Both the position numbers and the translations under genes were made by a program. 64,000 bases of DNA. Origin: Halogranum gelatinilyticum (GTDB taxonomy: Archaea; Halobacteriota; Halobacteria; Halobacteriales; Haloferacaceae). Location of the stretch: the NCBI RefSeq assembly GCF_900103715.1, contig NZ_FNHL01000003.1:62001-126000 (forward strand), given 5' to 3'. Shown here piece after piece: positions 1 through 8,533 of the stretch (position 1 is its first letter; each line of letters begins with the position of its first letter). The notes beneath the pieces were generated by a model. The model did not search any database. It was not told where the DNA came from and saw nothing but the letters and a program-made list of their open reading frames with translations.

Positions 1-494
1 TCGCGGATGACCTGTCGTGTCCCGTCGTCGACGAGATACTCGGTGACGCCCTCGTCGTCGGCGGTAATCATCGTCGTGATGGGACCGAAGAGAACGTACG
101 CGGCACCGACGAGGTCCGCGCCCGACGCGGGCAGCGGGGCGTCGTAGACAGCGACGATGGTCCCCATCGTGTTGTTCGACTGGAGGTTCGACGAGCCGTC
201 CAGCGGGTCGATGGCGACCGAGAGGTCGCCCGCGTCGTAGTTCTGGCCGTCGTCGTCGGTGTGGACCGCCTTCGTCCGCTCCTCGCTCGCGTACTCGACG
301 ACGCCGTCGAGGTCGCCGAGACGGTCGAGAAACAGTTCGTCCGCGTAGGAGTCGGCGGCGAGCTGTGTCTCGCCGCTAGGGTTGGTCTCGTCGCTCTTGA
401 CCCGTCGGCCGGGCAGTGCCTCGCGTATCTCGGGGGCGAGTGCCGCGACGGTGTCGAAGATTTCGGTCAGTCCCTCGGCGTGTTCCGTGGCCAT
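1..494 (-). CDS. fbp: Class I fructose-1,6-bisphosphatase (3' end beyond window)
   Basis: I read this from the complement, starting at the ATG ending at 494; the C-terminus lies beyond the left edge. The 164 visible residues contain the family's metal/phosphate motif DPLDGSSN (residues 96-103, Asp96 and Asp99 as metal ligands) and an upstream SEE acidic pair near residue 71. The enzyme hydrolyses fructose-1,6-bisphosphate to fructose-6-phosphate in gluconeogenesis. Its ATG overlaps the aldolase stop codon (TGATG), so the two are very probably co-transcribed and translationally coupled: the aldolase makes the substrate of this enzyme. Inositol monophosphatase is a distant alternative, but the context favours FBPase. 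Confidence 0.9.
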   Translation of the reverse strand, partial: MATEHAEGLTEIFDTVAALAPEIREALPGRRVKSDETNPSGETQLAADSYADELFLDRLGDLDGVVEYASEERTKAVHTDDDGQNYDAGDLSVAIDPLDGSSNLQSNNTMGTIVAVYDAPLPASGADLVGAAYVLFGPITTMITADDEGVTEYLVDDGTRQVIR

Positions 495-1324
495 CAGTCG
501 GAGGTCGCGTCGACGCGGTCGGTCTCGGTACTCGACATCACGCTGAGGGCTTCCTCGGTCGTCTTGTCCTCGAAGATGACCTGCTCGAGTCCGTCGAGCA
601 ACGCCGTCGGGTTCTCGCGCTGGAAGACGTTGCGGCCGACGGCGAGACCGGAGGCACCGGCGTTCATCGCCGTCTCGACCGTCTCGAGGAAGTCGCGGTC
701 GCTCGCCTTCGAACCGCCGGACATGACGACCTTCGACTTGCCCGCCACGTCGCAGGCCCACTTCATCGCGTCGGCGGAGCCGGGATACTTGATCTTCGTG
801 ATGTCGGCCCCGAGTTCGAGACCGAGCCGGGAGGCGTAGGCGATGGTGCTCGCGCTGGTGTCGTTCTTGAGGCCCTGTCCGCGCGGGTAGGACCACATGA
901 CGACGCCCATGTCGTGATCGCGGGCGGCCTCCTGTGCCTGGCGGAACTCCTCGGCCATCTCGACTTCGTTGTTCGAGCCGCCGTAGAGCGTGAAGCCGAT
1001 GGCGTCCGCGCCCAGTTCGGCGGCGTTCTCGACGGACCAGTTGACCGCGGAGTCCGGCTCGCCCATCCACATGTTGGAGGTGCCGTTGAGCTTCGCGAGG
1101 AGCGTGATGTCGTCCTCGTAGGAGGGGTAGTAGGCCTCTGCGATGCCCTTCTGGACGGCGAGCGCCGTGACGGCGTCGTGGGTCGCGACGTCGAACACCG
1201 TCTCGGGGTCGGCCGATGCGGGGACGTCCGCGAAGTCGACGGGACCGTGCTCCAGCCCGTGGTCGTAGGCGAGAATCAGTGCTTTGTCGTCGCGCGTGAT
1301 CGCGTCGTCGGCGAGCGGGATCAT
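494..1324 (-). CDS. fba: Class I (archaeal, DhnA-type) fructose-bisphosphate aldolase
   Basis: 276 residues, the usual length for archaeal class I aldolase. It has the N-terminal signature [12 protein letters not shown] (residues 17-28), the Schiff-base lysine region TKIKYPG (residues 176-182), and the phosphate-binding ends VVMSGGSK and [10 protein letters not shown]. It condenses the triose phosphates to fructose-1,6-bisphosphate. The related 2-amino-3,7-dideoxyheptulosonate synthase belongs to the same family, but that paralogue normally sits with trp/aro genes; the overlap with fbp here argues for the gluconeogenic enzyme. A strong TATA element lies 29 bases upstream, giving a transcript with almost no leader. 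Confidence 0.92.
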   Translation of the reverse strand: MIPLADDAITRDDKALILAYDHGLEHGPVDFADVPASADPETVFDVATHDAVTALAVQKGIAEAYYPSYEDDITLLAKLNGTSNMWMGEPDSAVNWSVENAAELGADAIGFTLYGGSNNEVEMAEEFRQAQEAARDHDMGVVMWSYPRGQGLKNDTSASTIAYASRLGLELGADITKIKYPGSADAMKWACDVAGKSKVVMSGGSKASDRDFLETVETAMNAGASGLAVGRNVFQRENPTALLDGLEQVIFEDKTTEEALSVMSSTETDRVDATSD

Positions 1325-1348
1325 CTACTACAATTTCCGGTAACCGTG

Positions 1349-1356
1349 TATAAAAA
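1349..1356 (-). promoter_or_regulatory. TATA box of the fba-fbp operon
   Basis: On the minus strand this reads TTTTTATA, centred about 29 bases ahead of the aldolase ATG, the spacing expected for a near-leaderless haloarchaeal transcript. Confidence 0.7.
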
Positions 1357-1531
1357 TCATTTGACCAGTCGCAAATACCGCGAACGCGAGAAATGTCCGT
1401 GTAGAACGCACCTCGCGTAAAGAAATGGGCGATTCGTTTGAGCAATCAACTTACTACTCAGATAGTAAAGAATCGGCCACGTCCGATGTGGGACCGCGTC
1501 GGGTCTCCGTCGAACGGAGCCGTCGTGTCCG

Positions 1532-2209
1532 TCAATCGCGGTGTCGCCGTGCAGTCGCCCGCCAGCGACGGACCGTCTCCTCGTCGAGCGCGAGCGCGTC
1601 GGCGACGGTGACGGCGTCGACCGTTGCGAGCCGTCTGACCGACCGGATGCCCCCCTCGTGGAAGCGGGCGACGAGGTCGGCGTCGATGTCGGGAAGCGTC
1701 GAGAGCGCTGTTGGCCGCGACAGCACCTCCCAGACGCTTCCGAGTTCGGGTGTGTCGGCGTCGTCGCCGGGGTGGTTACCGGCGGCCCGTTCGGACGCTT
1801 CCCAGTCGCCGGAGCTTGCCGCGACCCAAGCGCGTTCGGCGTCGCCAAGACCGCGAACCTGGGCGGACCGGCGTTCGAGATCCGCGCCGTCCGAGGTGAA
1901 CGACCACGAGAGCGAGTGTGCACGGCGGATGCGCGCGGCGACACCGGGATTGACGCCCGCGTCGACGAGGTCCGTGTACGAGACGCGCTTGTCGTCGATG
2001 TCACTCGCGTCTATACCGTCGTCGACGAGGAGGCGGGCCGTCTTGCGGCCGACGAACGCCACCGCAGTCAGCTCGGAGACGTCGGCCGACTCGGACGTAT
2101 CGGTCGACTCGGACGTATCGGACGTGTCGGTCGACTTGGACGTCTCGGCCGACTCTGACACGTCGGTCGACGCATCCGACTCGCTCGTCACGTCACGGCT
2201 CCCGGTCAC
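1532..2209 (-). CDS. Helix-hairpin-helix domain protein with Ser/Thr/Asp-rich N-terminus
   Basis: Function unknown. Residues from about 45 resemble helix-hairpin-helix DNA-binding segments (AVAFVGRKTARLLVDDGI; VNPGVAARIRRAH), and the C-terminal 60 residues contain another such repeat (LPDIDADLVARFHEGGIRSVRRLA). The first 40 residues are a degenerate Ser-Asp-Thr repeat. I placed the start at the GTG ending at 2209 (VTGSRDV); the frame stays open to 2263, so the N-terminus is uncertain. Homologues beside fba in other haloarchaea are what I recall as DUF7409. It may bind nucleic acid, but nothing in the sequence proves it. Confidence 0.75.
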   Translation of the reverse strand: MTGSRDVTSESDASTDVSESAETSKSTDTSDTSESTDTSESADVSELTAVAFVGRKTARLLVDDGIDASDIDDKRVSYTDLVDAGVNPGVAARIRRAHSLSWSFTSDGADLERRSAQVRGLGDAERAWVAASSGDWEASERAAGNHPGDDADTPELGSVWEVLSRPTALSTLPDIDADLVARFHEGGIRSVRRLATVDAVTVADALALDEETVRRWRATARRHRD

Positions 2210-2329
2210 GAGTTTACCACTCGGTCGGACGGTTTCGGTACGCCGACTTGAGCGTTTCCACACCTCTCACTCGGCGTGCACGTTCGGCATTGACAGTCCA
2301 CCCGGCTGAAGAACCGTGAACGACGTCGC

Positions 2330-2337
2330 TAAGCTTA
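2330..2337 (+). promoter_or_regulatory. TATA box for 3-hydroxyacyl-CoA dehydrogenase
   Basis: TAAGCTTA is centred 30 bases before the ATG at 2364. This supports that ATG over the upstream GTG at 2316, which would lie ahead of the transcription start. Confidence 0.55.
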
Positions 2338-2363
2338 CGTCCCCACCGGGTGCAGTCCCGGCC

Positions 2364-3221
2364 ATGCGTGGCATGGACGACATCCAGCGGATCGGCGTCA
2401 TCGGCGCGGGAACGATGGGCAACGGCATCGCACAGGTGGCCGCGACGGCGGGCTACGACGTCGTGATGCGCGACATCGAGCAGGAGTTCGTCGACCGCGG
2501 CCTCGACAGCATCGAGGACAGCCTCTCGCGGTTCGTCTCCAAGGACAAGATGAGCACCGAGGAGGCCGACGCAGTCCAGGGCCGCATCACCGGCACGACC
2601 GACCTCGACGACCTCGCTGACTGCGACTTCGTCGTCGAAGCAGCCGTCGAGAACATGGACGTCAAGCAGGACATCTTCGCGGACCTCGACGAGCTGATGC
2701 CCGAGGACGTCGTGCTCGCGACGAACACCTCGACACTCTCCATCACGACCATCGCGAGCGCGACCGAGCGACCCGAGATGGTCGTCGGCCTCCACTTCAT
2801 GAACCCCGTCCCCATTATGAAGGGCGTCGAACTCGTCGTCGGCGAGAAGACCGACCCCGCCGTCGTCGACCTCGCCCACGACCTCTCGGAGGAACTCGGC
2901 AAGGAGACCTGGGAGTCCGACGACAAGCCCGGCTTCGTCACCAACCGCATCCTCATGCCGTGGCTCAACGAGGGCATCCGCGCCTACGACGAGGGCGTCG
3001 CCTCCAAGGAGGACATCGACCGCGGGATGACACTCGGCACGAACGTCCCGATGGGACCGCTGACGCTCGCCGACCACATCGGCCTGGACATCTGTCTCGA
3101 CGCGTCCGAAACCTTGTTCGAGGAACTCGGTGACCGCTACAAGCCGGCCTACCTGCTCAAGCGCAAGGTCGACGCAGGCGACCTTGGCAAGAAGACGGGC
3201 AAGGGCTTCTACGAGTACTGA
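2364..3221 (+). CDS. hbd: 3-hydroxyacyl-CoA dehydrogenase
   Basis: NAD-dependent oxidation of 3-hydroxyacyl-CoA to 3-ketoacyl-CoA, used in fatty-acid beta-oxidation or C4 metabolism. The Rossmann motif [12 protein letters not shown] lies at the N-terminus. The family's catalytic histidine is in [10 protein letters not shown], followed by the substrate-binding [10 protein letters not shown], and the C-terminal dimerisation domain carries [13 protein letters not shown]. The length (285 residues) matches the stand-alone bacterial/archaeal enzyme rather than the fused FadB form. It stands alone; no thiolase or acyl-CoA dehydrogenase is next to it. A TATA box at 2330 supports the start used. Confidence 0.92.
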   Translation: MRGMDDIQRIGVIGAGTMGNGIAQVAATAGYDVVMRDIEQEFVDRGLDSIEDSLSRFVSKDKMSTEEADAVQGRITGTTDLDDLADCDFVVEAAVENMDVKQDIFADLDELMPEDVVLATNTSTLSITTIASATERPEMVVGLHFMNPVPIMKGVELVVGEKTDPAVVDLAHDLSEELGKETWESDDKPGFVTNRILMPWLNEGIRAYDEGVASKEDIDRGMTLGTNVPMGPLTLADHIGLDICLDASETLFEELGDRYKPAYLLKRKVDAGDLGKKTGKGFYEY

Positions 3222-3302
3222 CGTCCTCGCTGGAATGCGAGAGAGTCGCGTTCACGTACGCTCGTTTTGCTGCTCCACGTAGCCGACCGGAGGCTTACCA
3301 CC

Positions 3303-3355
3303 TCTCCACGAAGATTGCCAGCCAAGTGCTTCTACACGACTTCAGTTCGTGGAGA
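3303..3355. repeat. 10-bp inverted repeat spanning the 3' end of the SatD-islet membrane gene
   Basis: TCTCCACGAA (3303-3312) and TTCGTGGAGA (3346-3355) are perfect inverted copies 33 bases apart, straddling the stop codon at 3342. It could form a 3'-end hairpin; there is no poly-T tract after it, so I do not call it a terminator. Confidence 0.4.
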
Positions 3356-3887
3356 CCATGCCGAGAACCCATACCGCAGTCAGCCCCACGACGATTGAGT
3401 ACGTGAAGTTGACCAGTGTGCCTGCAAGGTAGTACGTCGTGTTTCCGCTGGCTGTGTCCTCTTTTCGAACCCAAGACTTTGCGGCGAAGATGATACTCAA
3501 TGCTGTGTACTGTCCGGCGACGACCAAGGTCATGACCAGTATGTTTTCCAGCCGACCGATCAGCCATCCCGTGTCTACCTTGACATCGGAGTCCGTTTCG
3601 AGTGCCTTTCCGGAGAAAATCTGCCACCATCGGTCACGAAAACTGGTTGTACTCTTCTGATCTCCCTCGTCTTCGTCTCCCTCACCGAGCAGTACTCCCG
3701 TAAACTGTGTCAGACAGTACGTCACGACGGCAGTACTCGTTCCTAACAGTAGCGCGTGGAAACCGACGACGAGTGCGATCTCGTTTCCAAACAGTACGAA
3801 GACCGCAAACGAGAGAATCCCAACGACGACTGCGAATACGTTGGTTAGGGTCCGCCGCCGTGAAAGTTCGTGCACAGTTTCAGTCAT
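3342..3887 (-). CDS. Membrane protein, DUF3307-like partner of SatD
   Basis: 181 residues with about five hydrophobic segments: two N-terminal (residues 13-55), one after an acidic cytosolic loop of about 45 residues, and two at the C-terminus. The C-terminal stretch AAKSW...YYLAGTLVNF resembles the end of DUF3307 membrane proteins as I remember them (AKSI, then EYYLIGTLLS). DUF3307 genes commonly follow satD in bacteria. Its start overlaps the end of the upstream SatD-like gene by 8 bases, so the two are coupled. G+C is visibly lower than in neighbouring genes. Function unknown; a membrane effector or sensor controlled together with SatD is an inference. Confidence 0.75.
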   Translation of the reverse strand: MTETVHELSRRRTLTNVFAVVVGILSFAVFVLFGNEIALVVGFHALLLGTSTAVVTYCLTQFTGVLLGEGDEDEGDQKSTTSFRDRWWQIFSGKALETDSDVKVDTGWLIGRLENILVMTLVVAGQYTALSIIFAAKSWVRKEDTASGNTTYYLAGTLVNFTYSIVVGLTAVWVLGMVSTN

Positions 3888-4524
3888 ATAGTTTCTCTAT
3901 TGTATCGCGGAGGCTACGCCGAATTTTCTTCCGACGCTTATAATTCGCCCGGTGAAGCGTATCGGAGACTGCCTGCTGTCTGAGACCCAACTCTGCTCCA
4001 GCTTTCGACTGAGTCCCGTGTTTTTCGTAGGCGAGGATGGTTTCGACTTGCCGACTTGTGAGGTGCTCTCTTTCGAGGAGTAGGAGGTTTAGCGCGTTCG
4101 CAACCAACGCGTCCGTCTTCTGATTCGTCTTCACATCGACGTACAGGTCGGTCGCTTCGACCGATTCTAAGAGTTCACTGGCACGGTGGAATGCGGGACC
4201 GTCCATCTGCGCGACCGTCTCGCGTCCGGTGCCGATGTCGATTTCTCCGCTGGCGACGGCAAAGCGAGCGTACGCGGGGTATATCCGGTTGAGAACCTCG
4301 GGGATGATATCCGGTATCGGGGACAGCTTCCGGAGGACACACCCGAACTCGTCGATACCTTTCATCTGTGTGAACGGTGTCGAGACGTTCTCTGATTCGG
4401 TCTGGTTCACAAACCCCAACGCATCTTCAAGCTGTTCTTCGAATCTTTCTCGATTCGGTATCTCCCTCGAATCGACGACATCGACGAGAACGACGTACCG
4501 TGTGTCCGGTTTGGAGTCGGCCAT
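3880..4524 (-). CDS. SatD family protein with C-terminal HTH
   Basis: 214 residues. The N-terminus YVVLVDVVDSREIPNRE matches the SatD-family opening (a short strand, then D-V-x-D-S-R). The middle (about residues 55-125: KGIDEFGCVLR, ASGEIDIG, MDGPAFHRA) has a nucleotide-cyclase-like fold pattern seen in this family. Residues about 150-205 form a helix-turn-helix (LTSRQVETILAYEK, QSKAGAELGLRQQAVSDTL) followed by a basic tail. SatD was named for acid tolerance in Streptococcus, but its chemistry is not known to me. Two identical-arm palindromes at its promoter suggest autoregulation. The islet is AT-richer than its surroundings, hinting at transfer. Confidence 0.8.
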   Translation of the reverse strand: MADSKPDTRYVVLVDVVDSREIPNRERFEEQLEDALGFVNQTESENVSTPFTQMKGIDEFGCVLRKLSPIPDIIPEVLNRIYPAYARFAVASGEIDIGTGRETVAQMDGPAFHRASELLESVEATDLYVDVKTNQKTDALVANALNLLLLEREHLTSRQVETILAYEKHGTQSKAGAELGLRQQAVSDTLHRANYKRRKKIRRSLRDTIEKLYD

Positions 4525-4570
4525 ACTCTCTCCTACGGCTACAGTACAATCCCTGGTAACTGTATTGGTC

Positions 4571-4576
4571 TATAAC
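4571..4576 (-). promoter_or_regulatory. TATA element of the SatD-islet promoter
   Basis: Reads GTTATA on the minus strand, about 48 bases before the satD-like ATG. A GGAG element 6-10 bases ahead of the ATG serves as ribosome-binding site, so unlike most genes here this transcript has a leader of about 20 bases. Confidence 0.5.
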
Positions 4577-4621
4577 AAGCTTTTGAGCTTGTATCCTATC
4601 TTCACAAGCTCTTGAGCTTGT
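4575..4621. promoter_or_regulatory. Two tandem 18-bp palindromic operators upstream of satD-like gene
   Basis: ACAAGCTTTTGAGCTTGT (4575-4592) and ACAAGCTCTTGAGCTTGT (4604-4621). Each has perfect 7-bp arms (ACAAGCT/AGCTTGT) round a 4-bp spacer, and they differ at one spacer base. They start 29 bases apart. The proximal copy touches the TATA element, so a bound dimer would block TBP/TFB. The natural candidate ligand is the HTH of the adjacent SatD-like protein. Confidence 0.7.
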
Positions 4622-4787
4622 TTCTTGTCGGCAATCGAGTGTTTCTTCACGGCTGGAATCGCGTGGCTCAGGCATTTGCTGAACCGGTCGGGCTTCACTA
4701 CTAGACACTCGCTGTCTCTCAGTCGTTGGCGTGAGCGGAGAGAGAGATAGTGCGACGAAGAGAACCGGTGTCACCAGCATCCAGCAC

Positions 4788-4796
4788 GCTTAACCC
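4788..4796 (+). promoter_or_regulatory. TATA box of mvaD
   Basis: GCTTAACCC centred 27 bases before the ATG at 4819. It supports this ATG and a leaderless transcript; the frame is open upstream to 4750. Confidence 0.55.
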
Positions 4797-4818
4797 ACCA
4801 CCCGACAGCAACGAGAGT

Positions 4819-5796
4819 ATGAAAGCGACTGCACGTGCCCACCCCATCCAGGGCCTCGTGAAGTACCACGGGATGCGAGACGAGGAGCTCCGTCTCCCGT
4901 ACCACGACAGCATCAGCCTCTGTACCGCGCCGTCGAACACGACGACGACGGTCGAGTGGCTGCCCGAAGGTGACGAAGACACCTACGTCATCGACGGCGA
5001 GGAAGTCGAGGGTCGCGGCGCGGAGCGTATCGCGATGGTGCTCGACCACGTGCGCGAACTCGCCGACATCGACCACGCCGTTCGGATGGAGTCCGAGAAC
5101 TCCTTCCCGTCGAACGTCGGCTTCGGCTCGTCGTCGTCGGGCTTCGCGGCACTCGCCGTCGCTGCCGTGGAAGCCGCCGGACTCGACATGACGCTGCCCG
5201 AGATTTCGACGGTCGCGCGTCGCGGCTCGTCGTCCGCGGCCCGCGCTGTCACGGGTTCCTACTCGCATCTCCACACCGGTCTCAACGACTACGACTGCCG
5301 CTCCGAGCGTATCGAGACCGCCGACAACCTCGAAGAGGACATCCGCATCGTCGCCGGGCTCGTCCCGTCCTACAAGGAGACCGAGCAGGCGCACAAGGAA
5401 GCTGCCGAGAGCCATATGTTCGACGCGCGGATGGCCCACGTCCACGGCCAGATCGCGGAGATGCGCGACGCCCTGCGCGAGGGTGACTTCGACCGCGTCT
5501 TCGAGACGGCCGAGCACGACTCGCTCTCGCTGACCGCGACGACGATGACCGGTCCCGCGGGCTGGGTATACTGGCAGCCGGAGACCATCGCCATCTTCAA
5601 CGCCGTCCGCGAACTCCGCGAGGAGGGCGTCCCGGTCTACTTCTCGACTGACACGGGTGCCTCGGTCTACGTCAACACGACGAAGGAATATGTGGATGAA
5701 GTCGAGCAGGCCATCGCGGACTGCGACGTCGAGACGACGGTCTGGGAGATCGGCGGCCCGGCGCGGGTGCTCGACGAAGACGACGCGCTGTTCTAA
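4819..5796 (+). CDS. mvaD: Phosphomevalonate decarboxylase (haloarchaeal mevalonate pathway)
   Basis: 325-residue GHMP-fold enzyme. The ATP-binding motif is PSNVGFGSSSSGFAAL (about residues 94-109); the conserved active-site Asp sits in FSTDTGASV near residue 280; HPIQGLVKYHG at the N-terminus is the substrate side. In Haloferax volcanii the orthologue was shown to decarboxylate (R)-5-phosphomevalonate to isopentenyl phosphate, which isopentenyl phosphate kinase converts to IPP for archaeal ether lipids. Sequence alone cannot exclude the diphosphomevalonate substrate, but the haloarchaeal context favours the monophosphate. It stands alone in its own transcription unit. Confidence 0.9.
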   Translation: MKATARAHPIQGLVKYHGMRDEELRLPYHDSISLCTAPSNTTTTVEWLPEGDEDTYVIDGEEVEGRGAERIAMVLDHVRELADIDHAVRMESENSFPSNVGFGSSSSGFAALAVAAVEAAGLDMTLPEISTVARRGSSSAARAVTGSYSHLHTGLNDYDCRSERIETADNLEEDIRIVAGLVPSYKETEQAHKEAAESHMFDARMAHVHGQIAEMRDALREGDFDRVFETAEHDSLSLTATTMTGPAGWVYWQPETIAIFNAVRELREEGVPVYFSTDTGASVYVNTTKEYVDEVEQAIADCDVETTVWEIGGPARVLDEDDALF

Positions 5797-5818
5797 CTCG
5801 GTCTACGACTCTCTCTAT

Positions 5819-7090
5819 TCACGAGTCCTCGCTCTCGAACGCGTAGAGCGTCTGCCGCGTCGAGAGATATACGCCGCCGTCGCCGACCTCCCAGCCTCGC
5901 GTCAACTCCTCTTCACCCGTCGGCTCGAACCGCCAACGCACCGCACCGGACGCCGCGTCGAGTGCCCACGCCGCGTCAGCGGTGACGACGTAGAGCGCCC
6001 CGTCGTACAGGCGGACGCTCGGGGTGAGACTGTTCACGTCGAGTCCGGGCGCGGTGTCGTGGGTCCACCGTTCGCTGCCGTCCGCAGCGTCGAGGACGCT
6101 GACGACGCCCTCGGTAGAGACGAGACAGACGAGTCCGTCGGCGAGCACCTGGGGAGTGCTGTCGCCGTCTCGATTCCACCGTCGCTCCCCCGTCTGCGGG
6201 TCGAGCGCGGTCGTCGTTCCCTCGCGTTCCTCGGACCACGACCAGACGACGACGTGGTCGTCGCTCGCCAGTCGCGGGAAGGCACTGGTCGCCGAGCCAT
6301 CGGGGTCGAAGGTCCACCGTTCGCTCCCGTCAGTCGCGTCGAGTCCGGCCACGCGGGCACTGCCGTCGGCGACGCTGTCGCTGCCGACGACGAGCGTGTC
6401 GCCGGCGCGCATCGTCGGTCCCCAGGATGTCTCGATGGCCGTATGCCACCGTTCGCTCCCATCGGCGACGGAGACAGCGGAGACGCCGCGTGACTGCTCG
6501 GCGGAGTCCTCGGCGAACCAAACGTAGGCCGTGTCGGCGTCGGCGTCCGCGAGGGGTTCCGGGCCGGGTGTGGCGACCGACCACCGCGTCTCGCCGCTCC
6601 GGATGTCGACGGCGCGGAGACCACCCGTGTCGGTATACTCACCACTCCCTGCGTCGCTCGTGTCTCCCACCGAGAGGTAGGCCGTCCCGTCGACGGCCGT
6701 CGGCATCGTCCGGAGGTCGGTTGCCTCCCACGCAGGGGCGTAGCTATCGAGGTCGAAGACCCGGAGTTCGGGGTCAGCGTCGGGAGTCCACAGGAAGAAC
6801 ATCTCGTCGGCGACGTCGACCGACGGCTCGGTCGCACTCGTCTGCCAGTACTGTTGGCCCGTCTCCTGACTGAGCGCGAGCAGTTCGTCCGCGGCCGGAA
6901 CGAGGAGGTTCTGCGGGGCGACGGCGGGCCGACCAGCCAAGGGGTCGTCGAGCGCGAACCGCCAGCGTTCCGTCGGGGTCGGTGGCGACGAGTCGGTGGT
7001 CAGAGACGGGATGGCGACACAGCCAGCGAGGGCGACCGACAGGCTTCCGCCTGCCAGATGGAGGGCACTGCGGCGGCGCATAGCTGCCAT
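5819..7090 (-). CDS. Exported lipoprotein with PQQ-like beta-propeller repeats
   Basis: 423 residues. The N-terminus MRRRSALHLAGG...ALAGC combines a twin-arginine motif and a lipobox, so it is probably exported folded and lipid-anchored on the outer face. The rest consists of about seven repeats with the W-docking signature of BamB/PQQ-dependent dehydrogenase propellers (YWQTS, RWSVA, RWHTA, RWTFD, RWNRD, RWTHD, VRWRF). No calcium/PQQ catalytic residues are evident, so a binding or scaffold role is more likely than dehydrogenase activity. The frame continues upstream as a shadow of the opposite gene; the start at 7090 (or 7081) is set by the signal peptide. Confidence 0.85.
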   Translation of the reverse strand: MAAMRRRSALHLAGGSLSVALAGCVAIPSLTTDSSPPTPTERWRFALDDPLAGRPAVAPQNLLVPAADELLALSQETGQQYWQTSATEPSVDVADEMFFLWTPDADPELRVFDLDSYAPAWEATDLRTMPTAVDGTAYLSVGDTSDAGSGEYTDTGGLRAVDIRSGETRWSVATPGPEPLADADADTAYVWFAEDSAEQSRGVSAVSVADGSERWHTAIETSWGPTMRAGDTLVVGSDSVADGSARVAGLDATDGSERWTFDPDGSATSAFPRLASDDHVVVWSWSEEREGTTTALDPQTGERRWNRDGDSTPQVLADGLVCLVSTEGVVSVLDAADGSERWTHDTAPGLDVNSLTPSVRLYDGALYVVTADAAWALDAASGAVRWRFEPTGEEELTRGWEVGDGGVYLSTRQTLYAFESEDS

Positions 7091-7183
7091 GCTCGGGCGA
7101 CTGCCAAGTCGGTTGTGGTCGTCTCGCCCTCGCGAACCGCCCCTGCCCACACCCTCTTTGTCCTCCGGTCCTACCTGCCTCAT

Positions 7184-8491
7184 ATGCAAATCGCTGTCCT
7201 CGGCGCAGGCTACGCTGGGTTGACCCTCGCCCGCAGACTCGAAGACCGACTGCCCGACGCGGCCGACATCGTCGTCGTCGACGAGTCCGAGACCCATCTC
7301 GTCCAACACGAAGTCCACCGGGTCGTCCGCCAGCCCTCCATCGTCGACGCCATCACCGTCCCGCTGGACGAGGTGCTCGACCGCGCGGACGTCATCACCG
7401 CCCGGGTCGAGACCGTCGACGCCGACGCGGGGATGGCCGAACTCGACACCGGCGAGACGCTGGACTACGACTACGCCGCCGTCTGTCTCGGAGCCGAGAC
7501 GGCCTACTACGGCCTGCCGGGCGTCGAGGAGCACAGCACGCCCCTCAAGCGCGTCGCCGACGCCGAGCAGATCCGTGAGGACTTCCTCGACGTTTGTGAG
7601 ACGGGCGGCACCGTCGTCGTCGGCGGCGCGGGTCTCTCGGGCGTACAGATCGCGGGCGAACTCGCCGCGCTCGCCGACGAGGAGGGCGCGAGCGAGTCGG
7701 TCGACGTCGTCCTGCTCGAACAGCTGGACGCCGTCGCGCCCAACTTCCCCGAGAACTTTCAGGAGGCCGTTCACGACGAACTCGTCACTCGCAGTGTCGA
7801 CGTGCGGACCGGCCAGACGGTCGTCGAGGCGACGGCCGACGAGATCGAACTGGAGTCGGGGAGCCAGGCGTACGACCAGTTCGTCTGGACCGGGGGCATC
7901 ACCGGCTCCGAAGCGATGGACGGCGACCGGCCGACCGTCCGCAACGACCTTCGACTCAATCGCTCGACGTTCGTCGTCGGCGACGCGGCCCGCGCCGTCG
8001 ACGCCGACGGAGAAGCCGTCCCCGCCAGTGCCTCCGCGGCCATCCGCGAGGCGGGCACCGTCGCGGGCAACATCGCGAAGTTGGTCGACCACGACCTGAC
8101 GAACCCGGACGACTTCGCCCCCCGGATGAAGCCCTACCGGTTCGAGGTTCCGGGCTGGATCGTCTCCGTCGGCGACGGCGCGGTGGCACAGGTCGGCCCG
8201 ACGGTCGTCCGCGGCCCGGCCGCGCGAGCCATGAAGGCCACCGTCGGCGCGGGCTATCTCGGGTCGGTGAAGGCCATCAAGCAGGCCGCCGAGTTGGTCC
8301 GAGAGGAGTTGGGCCACGGCCACGGCGGTCTCGACGACCTCAACGACCTCGACGACCTCGCTCCCGAAGAGTTAGACGAGGTCTCGGCCGACGAGGTGTT
8401 CGACCGCGTCGACGAGGTCACCATCGACGTCCTCGGTGAAGACGACGAGGATGAGGACGAGAACGAGGACGAGGAAGGAGACGAGTTCTGA
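7184..8491 (+). CDS. FAD-dependent NADH dehydrogenase-like oxidoreductase (NDH-2 family)
   Basis: 435 residues. The FAD dinucleotide motif is IAVLGAGYAGLTLARRL at the N-terminus, the NADH motif TVVVGGAGLSGVQIAGELA near residue 145, and the second FAD motif STFVVGDAARAV near residue 262. It resembles type II NADH:quinone dehydrogenases and sulfide:quinone reductases; the SQR cysteines are absent. It would pass electrons from NADH to menaquinone at the inner face of the membrane. The last 35 residues are almost pure Asp/Glu, a halophilic extension beyond the family fold. It is divergent from the propeller lipoprotein, with an intergenic space of 93 bases. Confidence 0.85.
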   Translation: MQIAVLGAGYAGLTLARRLEDRLPDAADIVVVDESETHLVQHEVHRVVRQPSIVDAITVPLDEVLDRADVITARVETVDADAGMAELDTGETLDYDYAAVCLGAETAYYGLPGVEEHSTPLKRVADAEQIREDFLDVCETGGTVVVGGAGLSGVQIAGELAALADEEGASESVDVVLLEQLDAVAPNFPENFQEAVHDELVTRSVDVRTGQTVVEATADEIELESGSQAYDQFVWTGGITGSEAMDGDRPTVRNDLRLNRSTFVVGDAARAVDADGEAVPASASAAIREAGTVAGNIAKLVDHDLTNPDDFAPRMKPYRFEVPGWIVSVGDGAVAQVGPTVVRGPAARAMKATVGAGYLGSVKAIKQAAELVREELGHGHGGLDDLNDLDDLAPEELDEVSADEVFDRVDEVTIDVLGEDDEDEDENEDEEGDEF

Positions 8492-8533
8492 GGAGACGAC
8501 GGACCAACAGGGGATTCGGACGTTCAGCTATTT

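Noticed and set aside
3342-4524. Toxin-antitoxin system
   Set aside because: Gene order, sizes (214 and 181 residues) and the multi-pass membrane character do not fit known toxin-antitoxin families; SatD/DUF3307 similarity explains it better.
5819-8323. Extension of the PQQ-propeller frame to 834 residues
   Set aside because: The upstream 400 residues are antisense to the NADH-dehydrogenase-like gene, and the Tat/lipobox signal fixes the true start near 7090.
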